Notes: generated by a model from the sequence alone, not told the origin. Shown: positions 10,415 through 21,939, counted from the stretch's first letter. The stretch: 64,000 nucleotides of DNA from Gentiana macrophylla (GCA_026214975.1 CM047808.1:63204583-63268582), one strand, 5' to 3'. A program made the numbers and translations.

Positions 10415-11330
10415 TCAACAAACCAACATAGAAGGGTTAAGTGCACTCGACATGTTAAGCAAGGTTTCTTTATGGCGATTTAATACTTGCAATGTGAGTG
10501 TATGAATCATCAAACTTATGAGCACAAGAGTGTAGTAAAACAGAGATAAAGACTCACCTACTAGGATCATCACCAACATAACTTGAGAATAAGGTGCGGC
10601 ATTAGGAACTTTAGGCGTGTTTGCGTGTCCAGTAGGAGCGATGCTAGTAGAGCCACCCACGTGTTGCGATTTAAAACCCCAAAGACTCTACATCTTCAAT
10701 ATTAATTGGAACACGGGATCCCTTACCAACATTTTCATTATCCCCATTATATTTATTCCCAAGAACAACAAATGAAGCAATGGAACCAACAACATTCAAA
10801 ACAACAAGGGGGGACACAACATTTTCAGTAAATGCAGCATTGACATCCGAAGATAACTGGGTCGATTTTTCAAGTGCAACATGCTTTTCATTCAAATTAG
10901 CAACATCTACAGACTTGGGAGGGGGCATTTGGAACAAAGACCATCCAAAATCGATTTCTCGAAGCGATTTATCCAAAGGAGTTACCTTTTCAATCGAAGC
11001 AGTGGCATTTGAATCCTGTGAGCCCAAATTCAAACCAGGGGGAGATTGAGCAGCATTCAAGACCTTAGGATTCGATGATAAGGGAGCAGGAACCAACCCT
11101 GCAATTCCTACTCTGTTTTCAGCATTCTGAACATCATCATTTGCCAGACTCGTATTAGGGTTCGAAGCTCCCTCTTTTCCGCCATTAACACCTCCAGGGT
11201 TCTTCGCAATATCAGAGGAGGACGTAGCAGCATCTTTGACAGTAGGTAGAGCTACAATTGTAGCAGCTCCATCAACAATCTTTGATTTTGAAGATGAACC
11301 GTTCGCATTTTTATTTTTTGATTTATGTCC
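10415..11330 (-). pseudogene. Captured gene-like 5' exon in CACTA-1
   Basis: On the minus strand an ORF runs 11360-10671, with the natural start probably at MGHKSKNKNANGSSSKSK (about 11330). The protein is low-complexity, rich in Ala, Asn and Ser, and ends IEDVESLGF. A one-base frameshift near 10670 moves the reading into the 10660-10415 frame (VGGSTSIAPTGHANTPKVP), which continues to a good splice-donor sequence (TAG/GTGAGT) near 10555. Upstream (11340-11530) is a 5'-leader-like region. This looks like the first exon of a captured gene or a LINE ORF1 start, since plant L1 ORF1 proteins have similar leaders. No conserved domain is visible, and I cannot name the parent. Confidence 0.4.
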
Positions 11331-11540
11331 CATTGGGACAAGAAAAATCGAAAAAAACAATCAGCAAATTCAGCGAAATGGAAGCAGGTTATGATTACAG
11401 AGATTTGCAGAAGAAATTTGTAAGAAAGAAGAAGAAGAACGCATCAAGAGCTCAAGTTTTAGTCGAAAATGGCGGCTGGAACCCTAGTCGCCCCAAAATC
11501 GCCAGGAGAGTGACCCTTTCTCTAATAGGGATTGACTGCA

Positions 11541-11570
11541 TATAATAATAATGATAATAATAATAATATC
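11541..11570. repeat. AAT/ATAATA microsatellite
   Basis: Imperfect TAA repeat of about 30 bp between the gene-like fragment and the tandem array. Confidence 0.8.
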
Positions 11571-11619
11571 TATCTGAGAGACTTTATGGTGCAACGGTTG
11601 TAAGAAGGTTGTATCAAGT

Positions 11620-12140
11620 GGCATTTATTAGAGTCTCTCATTTTTATTGAGTAAGTGATTTTAAACCCTATATTTGTTATTCAGTGAGTGATTACAAACC
11701 GAGGTTTGTTATTGAGTTGGTGAGTTCAATCACAATAAGGTTGGTTATTGAGTAAGTGATTAAAACTCGTGGTTCGTTATTGAGTAACTGATTAAAACAT
11801 GATGCTCGTTATTGAATTGTGATTTTAGTATTGAGGTTCGTTATTGAGTTGATGAGTTCAGTCTCGAGATTTGTTATTGATTAAATGATTACAAACCGAG
11901 GTTTGTTATTGAGTTAGTGAGTTCTATCCCAAGGTTCGTTATTGAGTAAGTGATTAGAACCCGAGGTTCGTTATTGAGTAAGTGATTTCAAACCCGAGGT
12001 TCATTCTTGAGTAAATGATTAGAACCGAGGTTTGTTATTGAGTAAGTGATTTCAAACCCGAGGTTCATTCTCGAGTAAATTTCTCTTTAACCCGAGGTTT
12101 GTTATTGAGTAAGTGATTTTGTGGGATATTTAGCATATCA
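11620..12140. repeat. Tandem array A: CGAGGTTCGTTATTGAGTAAGTGATT units
   Basis: About 13 units of 30-45 bp with core CGAGGTTYGTTATTGAGT, alternating with AAGTGATTAGAACC or GGTGAGTTCAATC. The reverse complement of the core, CTCAATAACGAACCTCG, is nearly the core of array B (CTCGATAACGAACCCCGAG). Array A is therefore the same family in opposite orientation. Non-coding. Confidence 0.85.
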
Positions 12141-13880
12141 ATCGGTCGTTAATGAACCCCGAGTTTCAAATCAATCGGTCGATAACGAACTGATGATATA
12201 TATCAGATAGTACTATCAGAATGATCTGTAAGGAAATATATCGGTTTGAAATCGCTTAATCGACTTTGAATCTCGGGATTAAGATCAATCGGTCATCAAC
12301 GAACCCCAAGATTCAAATCAATCGCTTCGATAACAAATCGACGATCTATAGCAGATAGTACTATCAGAATGATCAATAAGGAAAGATATCGGTTTGAAAT
12401 CGCTTAATTGACTTCGAATATCGGGATTGAGATCAATCGGACGTTAATGAACCCCGAGATTCAAAACCCTATATTTGTTATTCAGTGAGTGATTACAAAC
12501 CGAGGATCCATCTAGTCATTTATGAAACATTATTGCTTTTAAAATTTTTATAAATTGAATATTATATATAACAATTTTATAATATTCAAATCGATCGTTC
12601 GATAACGAACCACGATCGTTAACTCATTCGCCGATAACGATCGATCGAGCAATAGTAGATAGTACTATCACAATGATCGATAACGATTTAACTCATTCGC
12701 TCGATAACGAACCCCGAGATTCAAATCGATCTCTTAATAACGATCCCCGACTCTTAACTCCTTCGCTCGATAACGATCGATCGAGACAATGATCGATAAT
12801 GATCTAACTCATTCGCTCGATAATGAACCCCGAGATTCAAATCGATCTCTTAATAACGATCCCCGACTCTTAACTCCTTCGCTCTATAACGATCCATCGA
12901 GACATAGTTGATAGTACTTTCACAACGATCGATAACGACTCAATCGCTCGATAACGAATCCGGAGATTCAAATCGATCGCTCGATAACGAACCACGACTG
13001 TTAACTCATTCGCTCGATAACGATCGATCGAGCAATAGTAGATAGTACTATCACAATGATAGATAACGATTTAACTCATTCGCCGATAACGAACCCCGAG
13101 ATTCAAATCGATCTCTTAATAACGATCCCGACTCTTAACTCCTTCGCCGATAACGATCGATCGAGACAATGATCGATAATGATCTAACTCATTATTCGAT
13201 AATGAACCCCGAGATTCAAATCAATCTCTTAATAACGATCCCCGACTCTTAACTCCTTCGCCGATAACGATCCATCGAGACATAGTTGATAGTACTTTCA
13301 CAACGATCGATAACGATGTAACTCAATCGCTCGATAACGAATCCGGAGATTCAAATCGATCGCTCGATAACGAACCACGACTGTTAACTCATTCGCTCGA
13401 TAACGATCGATCGAGCCATAGTAGATAGTAATATCACAATTATCGATAACGATTTAACTCATTCATTCGATAACGAACCCCGAGATTCAAATCGATCTCT
13501 TAATAATGATCCCCGACGCTTAACTCCTTCGCTCGATAACGATCCATCGAGACAATGATCGATAACGATATAACTCATTCGCTCGATAACGAACCCCGAG
13601 ATTCAAATCGATCTCTTACTAACGATCCCCAACTCTTAACTCCTTCGCTCGATAACGATCAATCGAGACATAGTTGATAGTACTATCACAATGATCGATA
13701 GCGATCGATGTAACTCATTCGCTCGATAACGAATCCTTAGATTCAAATCGATCGCTCGATAACGAACCACGACTGTTAACTCATTCGCTCGATAACGATC
13801 GATCGAGCCATAGTAGATAGTACTATCTCAATGATCGATAACGATGTCGGATCTCACTCGATAACGATGTCGGATCTCAC
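12140..13880. repeat. Tandem array B: CGATAACG/GATCGATCGAG higher-order repeat
   Basis: A higher-order unit is repeated about nine times. It holds GATCGATCGAG, an ATAGTAGATAGTACTATCA stretch, GATCGATAACGAT, ACTCATTCGCTCGATAACGA, CCCCGAGATTCAAATCGA and TCTTAATAACGATCCCCGA. Sub-units are about 30-40 bp, each built on CGATAACGA. The ATAGT.GATAGTA landmark recurs near 12210, 12354, 12655, 12908, 13032, 13273, 13421, 13672 and 13811. Very high density of TCGA and GATC palindromes. It is 0.85-2.6 kb from the right CACTA terminus, further in than normal subterminal repeats. Confidence 0.85.
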
Positions 13881-14129
13881 TCGACAATCTATAGTAAAGA
13901 GTATTATCAAAATCACATGTATTATCGTTCGATAAAGGAATTTTTATAAAAAATAATGAATTTTATATTTTAACGCAATGTTTATTAGAATATGTATATT
14001 AGAATTTTATAATAAACTGAATATTATATATTAACTCAAAGTTTTATATTAAAAAAATTAAATTCCTTTAAAGGAACAAAATTTTATAAAAATTTATGTA
14101 CATAACATGTTATTTTCTCAAAAGACTTA

Positions 14130-14720
14130 TGTTAAATCGGAAATTGGTAGGAAAATCTTATTTTTAGTCGGAAATTGGTAGGAAAGACTTATTTTCGTCG
14201 GAAATTGGTAGGAAAACCTTATGTTCGCCGGAAATTGGTAGGAAACACATGTTCGTCGGAAATTGTAGGAAACGCCCTTAAACAGTAGGCGGGAGACTTT
14301 CACGCGCTAGGTTTCCGACCAAATACCGACGGAGACTTTGTGACAATTGAAATCCGTCGGAAATTGGTCGGCAAATCTTATTTTTAGTCGGAAATTGGTA
14401 GGAAAGACTTATTTTCGTCGGAAATTGGTAGGAAAACCTTATGTTCGTCGGAAATTGGTAGAAACACATGTTCGTCGGAAATTCGTAGAAAACACCTAGC
14501 GGGAGAATTTCGCGCCCTTAAACAAAGAGGGCGGGAGACTTTCGCGCTAGGTTTCCGACCAAATACCGACGGAGACTTTGTGACAATTGAAATCCGTCGG
14601 AAATTGGTCGGAACTATTTTTTTTTTCTTAATTATTTTAGTCGTCGCAAAACCGTCGGAAATTGGTCGGAATTTTCCTACGACCATATTTCGTCGGAAAT
14701 TCCCGTCGGAAAAACAGAAA
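14130..14720. repeat. Right subterminal repeats of CACTA-1
   Basis: At least ten copies of GTCGGAAATTGGTAGGAAA in about 31-bp spacing. A larger duplication of about 219 bp starts at 14159 and 14378. ORFs reading through it (YQFPTKI-type repeats) come from the repeat. Expected role: binding sites for CACTA transposase. Confidence 0.8.
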
Positions 14721-14735
14721 ATTCTAGTAGTGGTT

Positions 14736-15383
14736 GGAAAAGCATGAAAGGGCTTGTGCTTTGATGAACTAGAGTTCATCAATATCTGTGTACTTGATAG
14801 GATGCGATGTATAGCTGTCTAAGTGAGGGAGTAGAGTTGATAAGGTGAGCTTTACTTTGAAAACACATAGGTGGCTAGATAATAACGGATAATAATTACA
14901 TACGCGTAGTAAAAGATGAAACGTCACCTATCCTCGGTAAGGCACGATTCATATCGGCGATGTGATACGGTCGATAAAGTGAACAACGCCTGGCGGGCTA
15001 TAAACGGCTAAATGGTAGTGGAGAAATTCGCGAACGTATATTCATACCAAGGAGATACCGGGACTATCGGTGCTATTCACCATAGTTGGCAATGATATCT
15101 CGTGATGGATACACATCATGCATAGTGCTTCTTGGATGATGACGTAACCAAGATAAGTTAAGTTAGAAGCGTATAGTCATGAAGTGTCGATGGGTATGGA
15201 ATGAACCTTAGATCAAGTCGAGTCTCATAAAGATAATTATTTAAATAAAAATTGTTAAATTGTAGCTTCTACTTACTATATACAATGTACTTACCTCAAA
15301 TGCATGTTTATTTATGTGTGTGGGGGGTGAGAAGATGAACAGGTAATTGAAGAGTTCGAGGAGGTCTTTGATGACAACATTTA
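14736..15383 (+). repeat. 5' LTR, middle piece (between CACTA-1 and CACTA-2)
   Basis: Continues the LTR after CACTA-1. From about 14995 (CTATAAACGGCTAAATGG) it matches 26990-27385 closely, including CTATCGGTGCTATTCA and GAAGAGTTCGAGGAGG. It stops at the CACTA-2 terminus and resumes at 22839. Confidence 0.75.
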
Positions 15384-16118
15384 ATTACTACAAGAAAATC
15401 AGTTTTTAATGAGAGGAATTCCCGTCATTAAAAGGCATTTTCTCGTCATTAAAGGCTTTTAAGGAGGGGAAATTCCCCTCATCGCCCCCTTATTACTGCC
15501 TCTCTAGTTAAAAATAAACAATGATGAGAAAATGGCTACCGTCATTAATTATAATACACATTAACGTCCGTAAATTCCTATCATTAAATGTTTTTCAAGG
15601 ACGACTATTGCCGTTATTATAAGGTTAATTACCCGTCAAGAAACATATTTCAATGACAAAAATCATCATTATAGGGTCATTTACCCCTCATTAATGCACG
15701 AACTAATGACGACAAGTTTCCTCATTGTAGGGCAAATAATTCACGAATTTATGACAAAAAATTCTTGTCATTAGAGGGTTATTAGCCGCACACTAAAACC
15801 TGCTCTTTGTAAATAACTCACCATCATCAAACATACCATGAAAGAACAAGTCATTACAAAGAAAGATTAGAATATCAAAACCATTAAATAAGCCACACTA
15901 CAAAGAAGTTGCAACAATAAGCATTAATATATCCAAAATATACACCGAGGTATCCAATATACACATTGAGGTGTAGTAGTTTCAAAATATTCAACACGAA
16001 AAGCTACATGTAGATGCATAATGGTAGGAATTTCTAATATCACATCCCCCAATGACAAATATCTAACATCCATAAATGTCAATCACCAAAACACTAAGTT
16101 GTCAAGTAGCTTCCTTAC

Positions 16119-16366
16119 TTGTTAGTGTTGGACCTCCTGTGACAAGACTTGACCAGATCCACACGCTTTAGCCACTGCAACGAGGTGAATGAATGCCTCG
16201 TGTAGGTTGTGCCAAAAAAATGTTGTATCTATGTATCCGTAGCTGATGTAGAGCATTTGAGAAATCCCGATCACCAGATATCAACAAATAATTAGCCGAG
16301 GCGGGATTATCAACGACACCAAATAACATTTCTAGCAATATCTTCTTATCGCTTGCATCTTTAGCC
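16119..16366 (-). pseudogene. Captured NYN-domain (MARF1-like) nuclease gene fragment
   Basis: On the minus strand this reads AKDASDKKILLEMLFGVVDN, then YLLISGDRDFSNALHQL and RYNIFLAQP, a near-match to the core of plant NYN-domain proteins related to MARF1/limkain-b1 (PIN-like RNase fold). The aspartates of SGDRD are part of the acidic active-site set. After LAQP a compensating pair of indels puts about 12 residues (AFIHLVAVAKAC) in another frame with an in-frame stop. The original frame then resumes (SVWIWSSLVTGGPTLT) up to a splice-donor-like AACAAG/TAAGG at 16119. The upstream edge looks like an intron acceptor. So it is an exon captured with flanking intron and now disabled. The N-terminal half of the NYN domain was not found. 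Confidence 0.8.
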
Positions 16367-16696
16367 CTTGTTCAAATGAGATATATGAATATCAGATGAG
16401 TTTGGATATTGTAATCTAATTACCAAATCAAGAATTAGATACCCAATACACATTCACAGATTAAAAACAATGCGGAGTCATGCAAAAAAAGAAATACAAT
16501 GACTTAGGAAATAAAAATACACTCATTCTGAAGCACCATAGACATAAACTAAAGGCACCTGTTAAAGACACCACACTTTGAACTTATATTCGACTTTGCA
16601 AAAGTTGAATGTTGAACATACATCCGACTTTCCATAGGTCGGACGTCATTGTGGTGCCCCAAAAGTATATTGGGTGCGATGCCTTTAACAACAAAC

Positions 16697-16925
16697 CTAA
16701 ACTAAATCGACATACCGCAAAAAAAAAAAAAAAATTGTTTTAATGCAAATGAGGCGGAGGAAATAATACAAAGCAAAGAAAACAAACATTGGTGGGATAC
16801 GATAATCTAGTTCAATCATTGATGGTTCATGGGCAACAAAACCTACTTGATAAAGACAATTGAACGGTCTTAGGATATGATCGATAGCAATCCTTTCACA
16901 CATCTCCTCATAATGCATCCAAACC
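16697..16925 (-). pseudogene. Exon-like segment of unknown origin in CACTA-2
   Basis: A minus-strand ORF of about 50 codons of protein-like composition (YEEMCERIAIDHILRPFN, then VGFVAHEPSMIELDYR), followed by T-rich sequence that looks like intron. It lies 330 bp upstream of the NYN fragment on the same strand. I do not recognise the family. It may be another captured exon, from the same or a different parent gene. Confidence 0.3.
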
Positions 16926-17479
16926 TTTCAAACTCCTGGACACATAAACACGGCAGCAGAAAACAAACATAATTCAAGTTTACATAGATTTAGTAAAACA
17001 AGATATCAGATTCTTATTTCCAGAATTAAAGCACTTACAATCATAACAAACAAATCAGACTAGGATTAACAAACATGAGCTCTCAAACCGACTTGCTAAG
17101 CAATATTGTTACAATTTGTACTTAATAGATATTAAAGACATAGTAGATATGTTACAAAAAAAAAAAAAAATAGAGATAAAGCTAATCAAATAAAATGCAC
17201 AACTTATTAGATTCACAAGGCAGTAAACTAAACAAGGCCTATCAAATTAAAGACAAGCAAACTGACTAATCAAATTCTAAAGAAAATTCAGATTCAACCT
17301 TTAATTGAGAACACAGATAGTGAGATATATCTAAAACATACCTATTAGAGTTCAACTATCATATATCCAACACCTATGTTTAGGACTCAACTAATATGCA
17401 ATTTTCAGTTTGACTTGTCAAGTCAAAACACAGCAAGCATATAAGCTCGGATTGCACTGTATTGTACTTACAACATATA

Positions 17480-19130
17480 TATATTATAAATCAAGGCATG
17501 GAAAGCATTGTCCGAAAGAATGTTCACAATATCTTCATTGTGGAGCTCACATTTAGTATTCCATAGATGCCTCACGATATTTTTTCAAGCTGAAAATGCA
17601 CATAACAAAAGCAAGTGCAAGTCACTACTTAAAGTGAACTACTTAAACAAGTGCAAGTCGATTCATGTATGGCAAAGAGGAACTTAAATAAAGAACTTCC
17701 AGCAGGCATGCTCAATAACTTTAACTGATTCAAGAGCTTTTAACAAGAAGACTATAAGGTAACATTAACTCCCCGAAGCCTTGTCCCTTTGTAGCCTAGA
17801 CATGTGAGGGCAAATGGAATTTCCAAGACAACATCTGACTCAACAAATAAGGCAAATAACTAAGCAATCAGGACAACATATCATAATGTTCAAAACAGAT
17901 TCAGGACATAGTCCAAGAATAAGCTCGACTAATATTGATAGAAAATGATGGAAAAAAATGTTCAAAACAATCATATGCTCACTTACACAAACCGAGCATC
18001 ACTTTGTAAATTATTAACAATATCTAATATAAGGAAACTATTATCAATTAATCATCCAAAAAGGACAATATGCAGCCACACAAAATAAATCAAAAGGAAG
18101 AAAATTGGGAATAAACACTCATAGTTTATTCATTTACTTCTTGAGAATGTTTCAACCCACACCCATTTATGCAAAGTGAAGGCATATTCATCAGAAATGT
18201 TTAGAACCTTCCATTTGAGTGATGGTAGAAGATTTTTTCTCTTAATAATGCAGTAATTCTTTTTACTTTTGTGGAGAACGAAGAAGCATATAAGGAAGAG
18301 AAAGAGTTCATATGTTGAGTTGCATCTTTAAAAACCTAGTTAATTGTGAAAATTCTCCTTGTATCTTTACCTTTTTTATTGGGGTCAATAATCAAAATGT
18401 CTGCATTTTCCTCCTGAGTTTTTCCTATTGGATTGTCCCTAAAGGCCATCACATATACACATAAGCCTATGATTGCAATGAACTTATCAATGAAAAGATA
18501 TAAAAACAAAAACCTTTGGTACTAAATGCAGTATGCTTAAGGTAGACAACAAAGATCTTACCTCTTGAATCCAGAACATGAAGCAATTTTCTTCCAAGAC
18601 GTTATGGAGAGAATCAGACACTTCAAGGTTCTACTTCAAGGGGGCTTAATATCTTTTCTTTGTTTTAAGAGAAATAGATTGCAAGTATCTCACCAAGCCT
18701 TCAGAGGTATTGTTAATGCCCTGATTAAATACGCTAAAATACTTTGTTTGATTCTTTGCGTTCCTGAAGTGATATAATTAAAACAAAAGAAATTCTAGTA
18801 AGATAAAATAAGAAAATGTCACTATCGTGAGGGTATGAATCACAAATTGTTCATACAAAAGGAGATGAAGAAAATATATATCTACTAATAGTTGGATTAC
18901 CATTAGTTTTCTATGTTAAAGGTCAAGTTCATCTGCATCACCAACAAAAGGAATCTGTTGCAAACACATTTCATGCTTTCCACCAAAAGAGAAAAAAACT
19001 AGAGGGATTTCTAACGGATGTAATTGACCTTTGATCAAGCTAGATACAATTGAATATGATTTTTTTTTACCTTTTAGCAGTGTTTGATGAACTATATAAG
19101 GTCGTACAAAGATAGTTCTTTCTCGCATAG
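17480..19130 (-). other. Region with several short exon-like pieces
   Basis: Short minus-strand stretches read like protein: VRHLWNTKCELHNEDIVNIL near 17570, EYAFTLHKWVWVETFSRSK near 18190, and LHPLEIPLVFFSFGGKHEMC near 18990. Each is bounded by stops or AT-rich sequence. Spacing of 0.4-0.7 kb resembles exons of one captured minus-strand gene, but I recognise none of them. Chance is a reasonable alternative for each. Confidence 0.25.
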
Positions 19131-19941
19131 AATTCCAGATCTTCTCACAACTACTAGCAACAACTAAATGATCAAAAAGACATCATAAACTAATTTAAAC
19201 CCCCATGATGAGAGAAAATACTAAACAAAAATAATCAGATTGTTATGGATTAAACAACAAATTGAAATGGAGTTAGAAGCATCATTTAACTGAATTCAGG
19301 TTAACCTGCTAACACATATGAGAAGTGCAGGACAGCGTATTGAGAAAATTGAAACAAGTTAGTGTAGAAATTTCCAAAACAAACTCATTTTTTCCAATCA
19401 GCACAGAGTAGAGAGAAACATATTCACACTACTAAAAACTATAAATATGTACAATGATAGTTCGTATAATAATCTTTCACAAGTGATACCATTCTAATAT
19501 CACTAAACCCACTTTTTCTATCCACCCTGATAAATATTTTTTCACAACAAGAATAAGAGCTTCAAAGAACACTACTTCCAGGTCATATCAAAGCAAACAT
19601 TCTTTAGGATTTCAAATGATGCAGGGTGTTTAACCAAATTATAGAAAGATAAAAATGCAGATAAAAATCCTGAACCATGCTTATCTAATTGCAAACAATG
19701 CAATTAAAAAGTTCCACTATAATTCACATTATTTTACTGCTACAATGATTATTCATAACACAGTCAAATTCAACCAGATCAACAACACAGAATCTCACTA
19801 CTTGCAAGTCCATGCTATATATAAAGACTCATTTTACAAGTACATAGCGCAACAGCTTCAAGGAATCACAGACGCATTCACATTTCGATTCATACATATA
19901 AAGCTATCCACAAAGATCATCATGAAAAATGCAAAAATGTG

Positions 19942-20157
19942 TTACCCTATAAAGGGCGTTGATATCTTGAAGGGCCTTCTCAAGTACCACGATGGAAGAA
20001 CGCTATGGCGTCGACCTCTGCCTATTGCACGACCAATTGACAGGGACATGTTCTGGCGGCCAAGAATGAGATCTACGAATTCCACGAGGCGTATTCTTGA
20101 TCTACCGATAATTCCTCTCCCGAACCACCTTGAATATATTACTCCTGCATAAGCCAA
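19942..20157 (-). pseudogene. Captured fragment, possibly POLYCHOME/OSD1-like
   Basis: A 71-codon minus-strand ORF rich in Arg and Gly. It ends SVLPSWYLRRPFKISTPFIG. Plant POLYCHOME/UVI4 and OSD1/GIG1 proteins, which inhibit the APC/C, carry a box close to LPSWYPRxPLxDI after an Arg/Gly-rich region. Here the proline after Tyr is Leu, and DI is lost. Similarity rests on this box only. A plus-strand ORF over the same bases (19655-20152) has no recognisable motif and is probably a shadow. Captured exon inside CACTA-2; function unlikely. Confidence 0.38.
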
Positions 20158-20529
20158 TCACATTACTCTGTTTGTCCCGTTAGCGGTGTGCTCCCCACCG
20201 GAAAGGTGTAAATGAGTCAAATTTGCTTGCCCAGTTATGAAGATACATCTCTTCCGGATCCCTTTCCTTATTAACCTATCACTTCATGTAAATAAAAAAA
20301 AAAAACAACAACTATAAACTATTATGTTCAATCATTCAAGTGACATTTTCGAATAATGTGAATTTCTCGAAAACGATGATTGGAAACCAAAAAGTACATG
20401 AAATCACTAACGAGTACAGCAAATCCATTACAATAGTAACAACTAGGTCATGTTTCATAAAAGTTACCATATTTCATGTAAAGTCGTGGTATTTTAAGTA
20501 CAAGAATAATGAAAATAAGATATTTTCAC

Positions 20530-21927
20530 TAATATCGAGAGCCCTTGGTAAGGTCATTCGGATCCTCCCTTCTCTGATTTAGTGGGAGCTTTGGAAGGAT
20601 AGGTGCAACGGCTTGCATGAGACCATCATGGAATCCAATCAGATTATTAAGAATGTAGTTGCAGATTTGCAAGGCATTTGTCAGTTATGAATCTCACCAA
20701 AAAATAGTGATGACTTAATTCTTGTTAGTCTTGGCCTTATCACACATCTTGTCGCTAGGCCAAAAAAGTCTCGCCATTGTTGTTAGATAGGAAGCTCCTC
20801 CTCATGCATACTATAAACTTAATCTTGATGGTTCCACTCTTCAAAATCCGGGCTTCTTTGGAGGTGGATTCATCATTCGTGATGAACATAGCTCTCTGAT
20901 TGTTGCGGTACTAGAGCATATGGTATTGCTTCCAATTTTGGCGGCGAATCAAAGGCTCTAATTGATGGTACACATGAGTGTATTGATCTTCAACTTCAAC
21001 ATGTGAGCATAGAGTCCGATTCTAAATTGCTTGTTGAGATGATTTATGGAAAATCCCACCTCCTTGGAGATATGTGAATGAGATTAATCTATTGACTGAG
21101 ACCTTGAATCGTAATCATTTTAAGATCGAGGCATGTTTATAGAGAAGGCAATATGGCAAAGATATTTCTTGGCTAAGAAGGCTAGTACTTCCCAAAGAAA
21201 AAGCAGTACCATTCACAGGGGAGATTGAAGAAGGGCTTAGGGTTATCCTTCTTGAAGATTTGCTACAAATGCCCATATCGATACCATTAATGGATAGAAA
21301 ATTGCCGATGGTCATCATACTTGGAAGCATCCTTCGCTTTCTTTCTCAAGGATGCAAACCAGGTTGTATCTACACTCTCGTAATCGCTTGCATTTAGCAC
21401 TTATAAGCGGTTTATCTATTCATATGCTTCTGGCAGACCACTTGATCATAAATCACAAAAAAGCTTCATCACCCAAGATTACAAAGTGGATCATTGCTTG
21501 GATCAATTGGAAGCGAGCTTCATTTTAAAAGACTCGATCTGCAGCTGATCATTGCATGGATCACTTGGATGCGTGTTTCATTCTACAGTGTAGAATCGCA
21601 GCAAAAGGCAAGATTTTTTCAATCCTTAGTCAAGGATTGTTTTTTCCTATCTTTGTATGTTTTGCTTGAGGCTTGATAGGGCTTATAGGTGGTCTCATCT
21701 GTTGTTTTTTGTTTTTCCTCTTGGTTGGGAGTTTTGCCAAAGAGTTAAGGCCCGTACTCTTCCCCCAGCACCGATTTTTCCTATCTCGGGTTTTTCGGAC
21801 TAGGGGTTTAAGGAGGCGGGGTTGCTTAACGATGACATATCTCAGACTTGAGGAGGCCATGGATGGCAACATCAGTAATTTTCTTTACTGCTTTTAATAA
21901 AATTACAGTTTACTAAAAAAAAAAAAA
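20530..21927 (+). mobile_element. 5'-truncated plant L1-type LINE with poly(A) and target duplication
   Basis: AGATATTTTCAC occurs at 20518-20529 and again at 21928-21939, directly after a poly(A) run (21915-21928). It is a 12-bp target-site duplication. The insertion is the 3' 1.4 kb of a LINE: end of ORF2, 3' untranslated region with TTTAATAAAATT, then poly(A). It is truncated at the 5' end, as is usual for LINE insertions. It lies inside CACTA-2. Confidence 0.88.
20533..21260 (+). pseudogene. LINE ORF2 C-terminus with RNase H-like domain (decayed)
   Basis: Reads WELWKDRCNGLHETI, the tail of the plant LINE zinc-binding region, then after stops YKLNLDGSTLQNPGFFGGGF and IIRDEHSSL, the start of a plant-type RNase H (RVT_3) with the first catalytic aspartate. 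It goes on with ESKALIDGTHECIDLQLQHV and SIESDSKLLVEMI (further acidic residues) and ends near REGNMAKIF. Several stops and frameshifts. In plant L1 elements the RNase H degrades RNA in the RNA/DNA hybrid. This copy is dead. Confidence 0.85.
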
Positions 21928-21939
21928 AGATATTTTCAC

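Larger units (their letters stand above)
7285..14732. mobile_element. CACTA transposon 1 (non-autonomous)
   Basis: Terminal inverted repeats CACTACTAGAATTT (7285) and AAATTCTAGTAGTG (ending 14732), flanked by GTT on both sides (7282-7284 and 14733-14735). CACTA termini plus a 3-bp duplication define the superfamily. Subterminal regions (7290-7640 and 14130-14720) hold many short CCGACTAAATTTC / GTCGGAAATTGGTAGGAAA motifs, expected as transposase-binding repeats. No transposase is visible, so it would need help in trans. It sits inside the LTR of the gypsy element and so is younger than that insertion. Confidence 0.9.

Noticed and set aside
10780..11049. 89-codon plus-strand ORF
   Set aside because: Shadow of the minus-strand gene-like ORF, which has better composition and a leader.
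11620..13880. Regularly spaced repeats resembling a CRISPR array
   Set aside because: Units vary in length, spacers are themselves repeats, no cas genes, and the context is a plant CACTA transposon.
14278..14782. ORFs with repeated YQFPTKI / FLPISDE peptides
   Set aside because: They arise from the GTCGGAAATTGGTAGGAAA subterminal repeat, not from a repeat protein gene.
19655..20152. 165-codon plus-strand ORF
   Set aside because: AT-rich with no motif; the overlapping minus-strand frame carries the recognisable LPSWY-type box.
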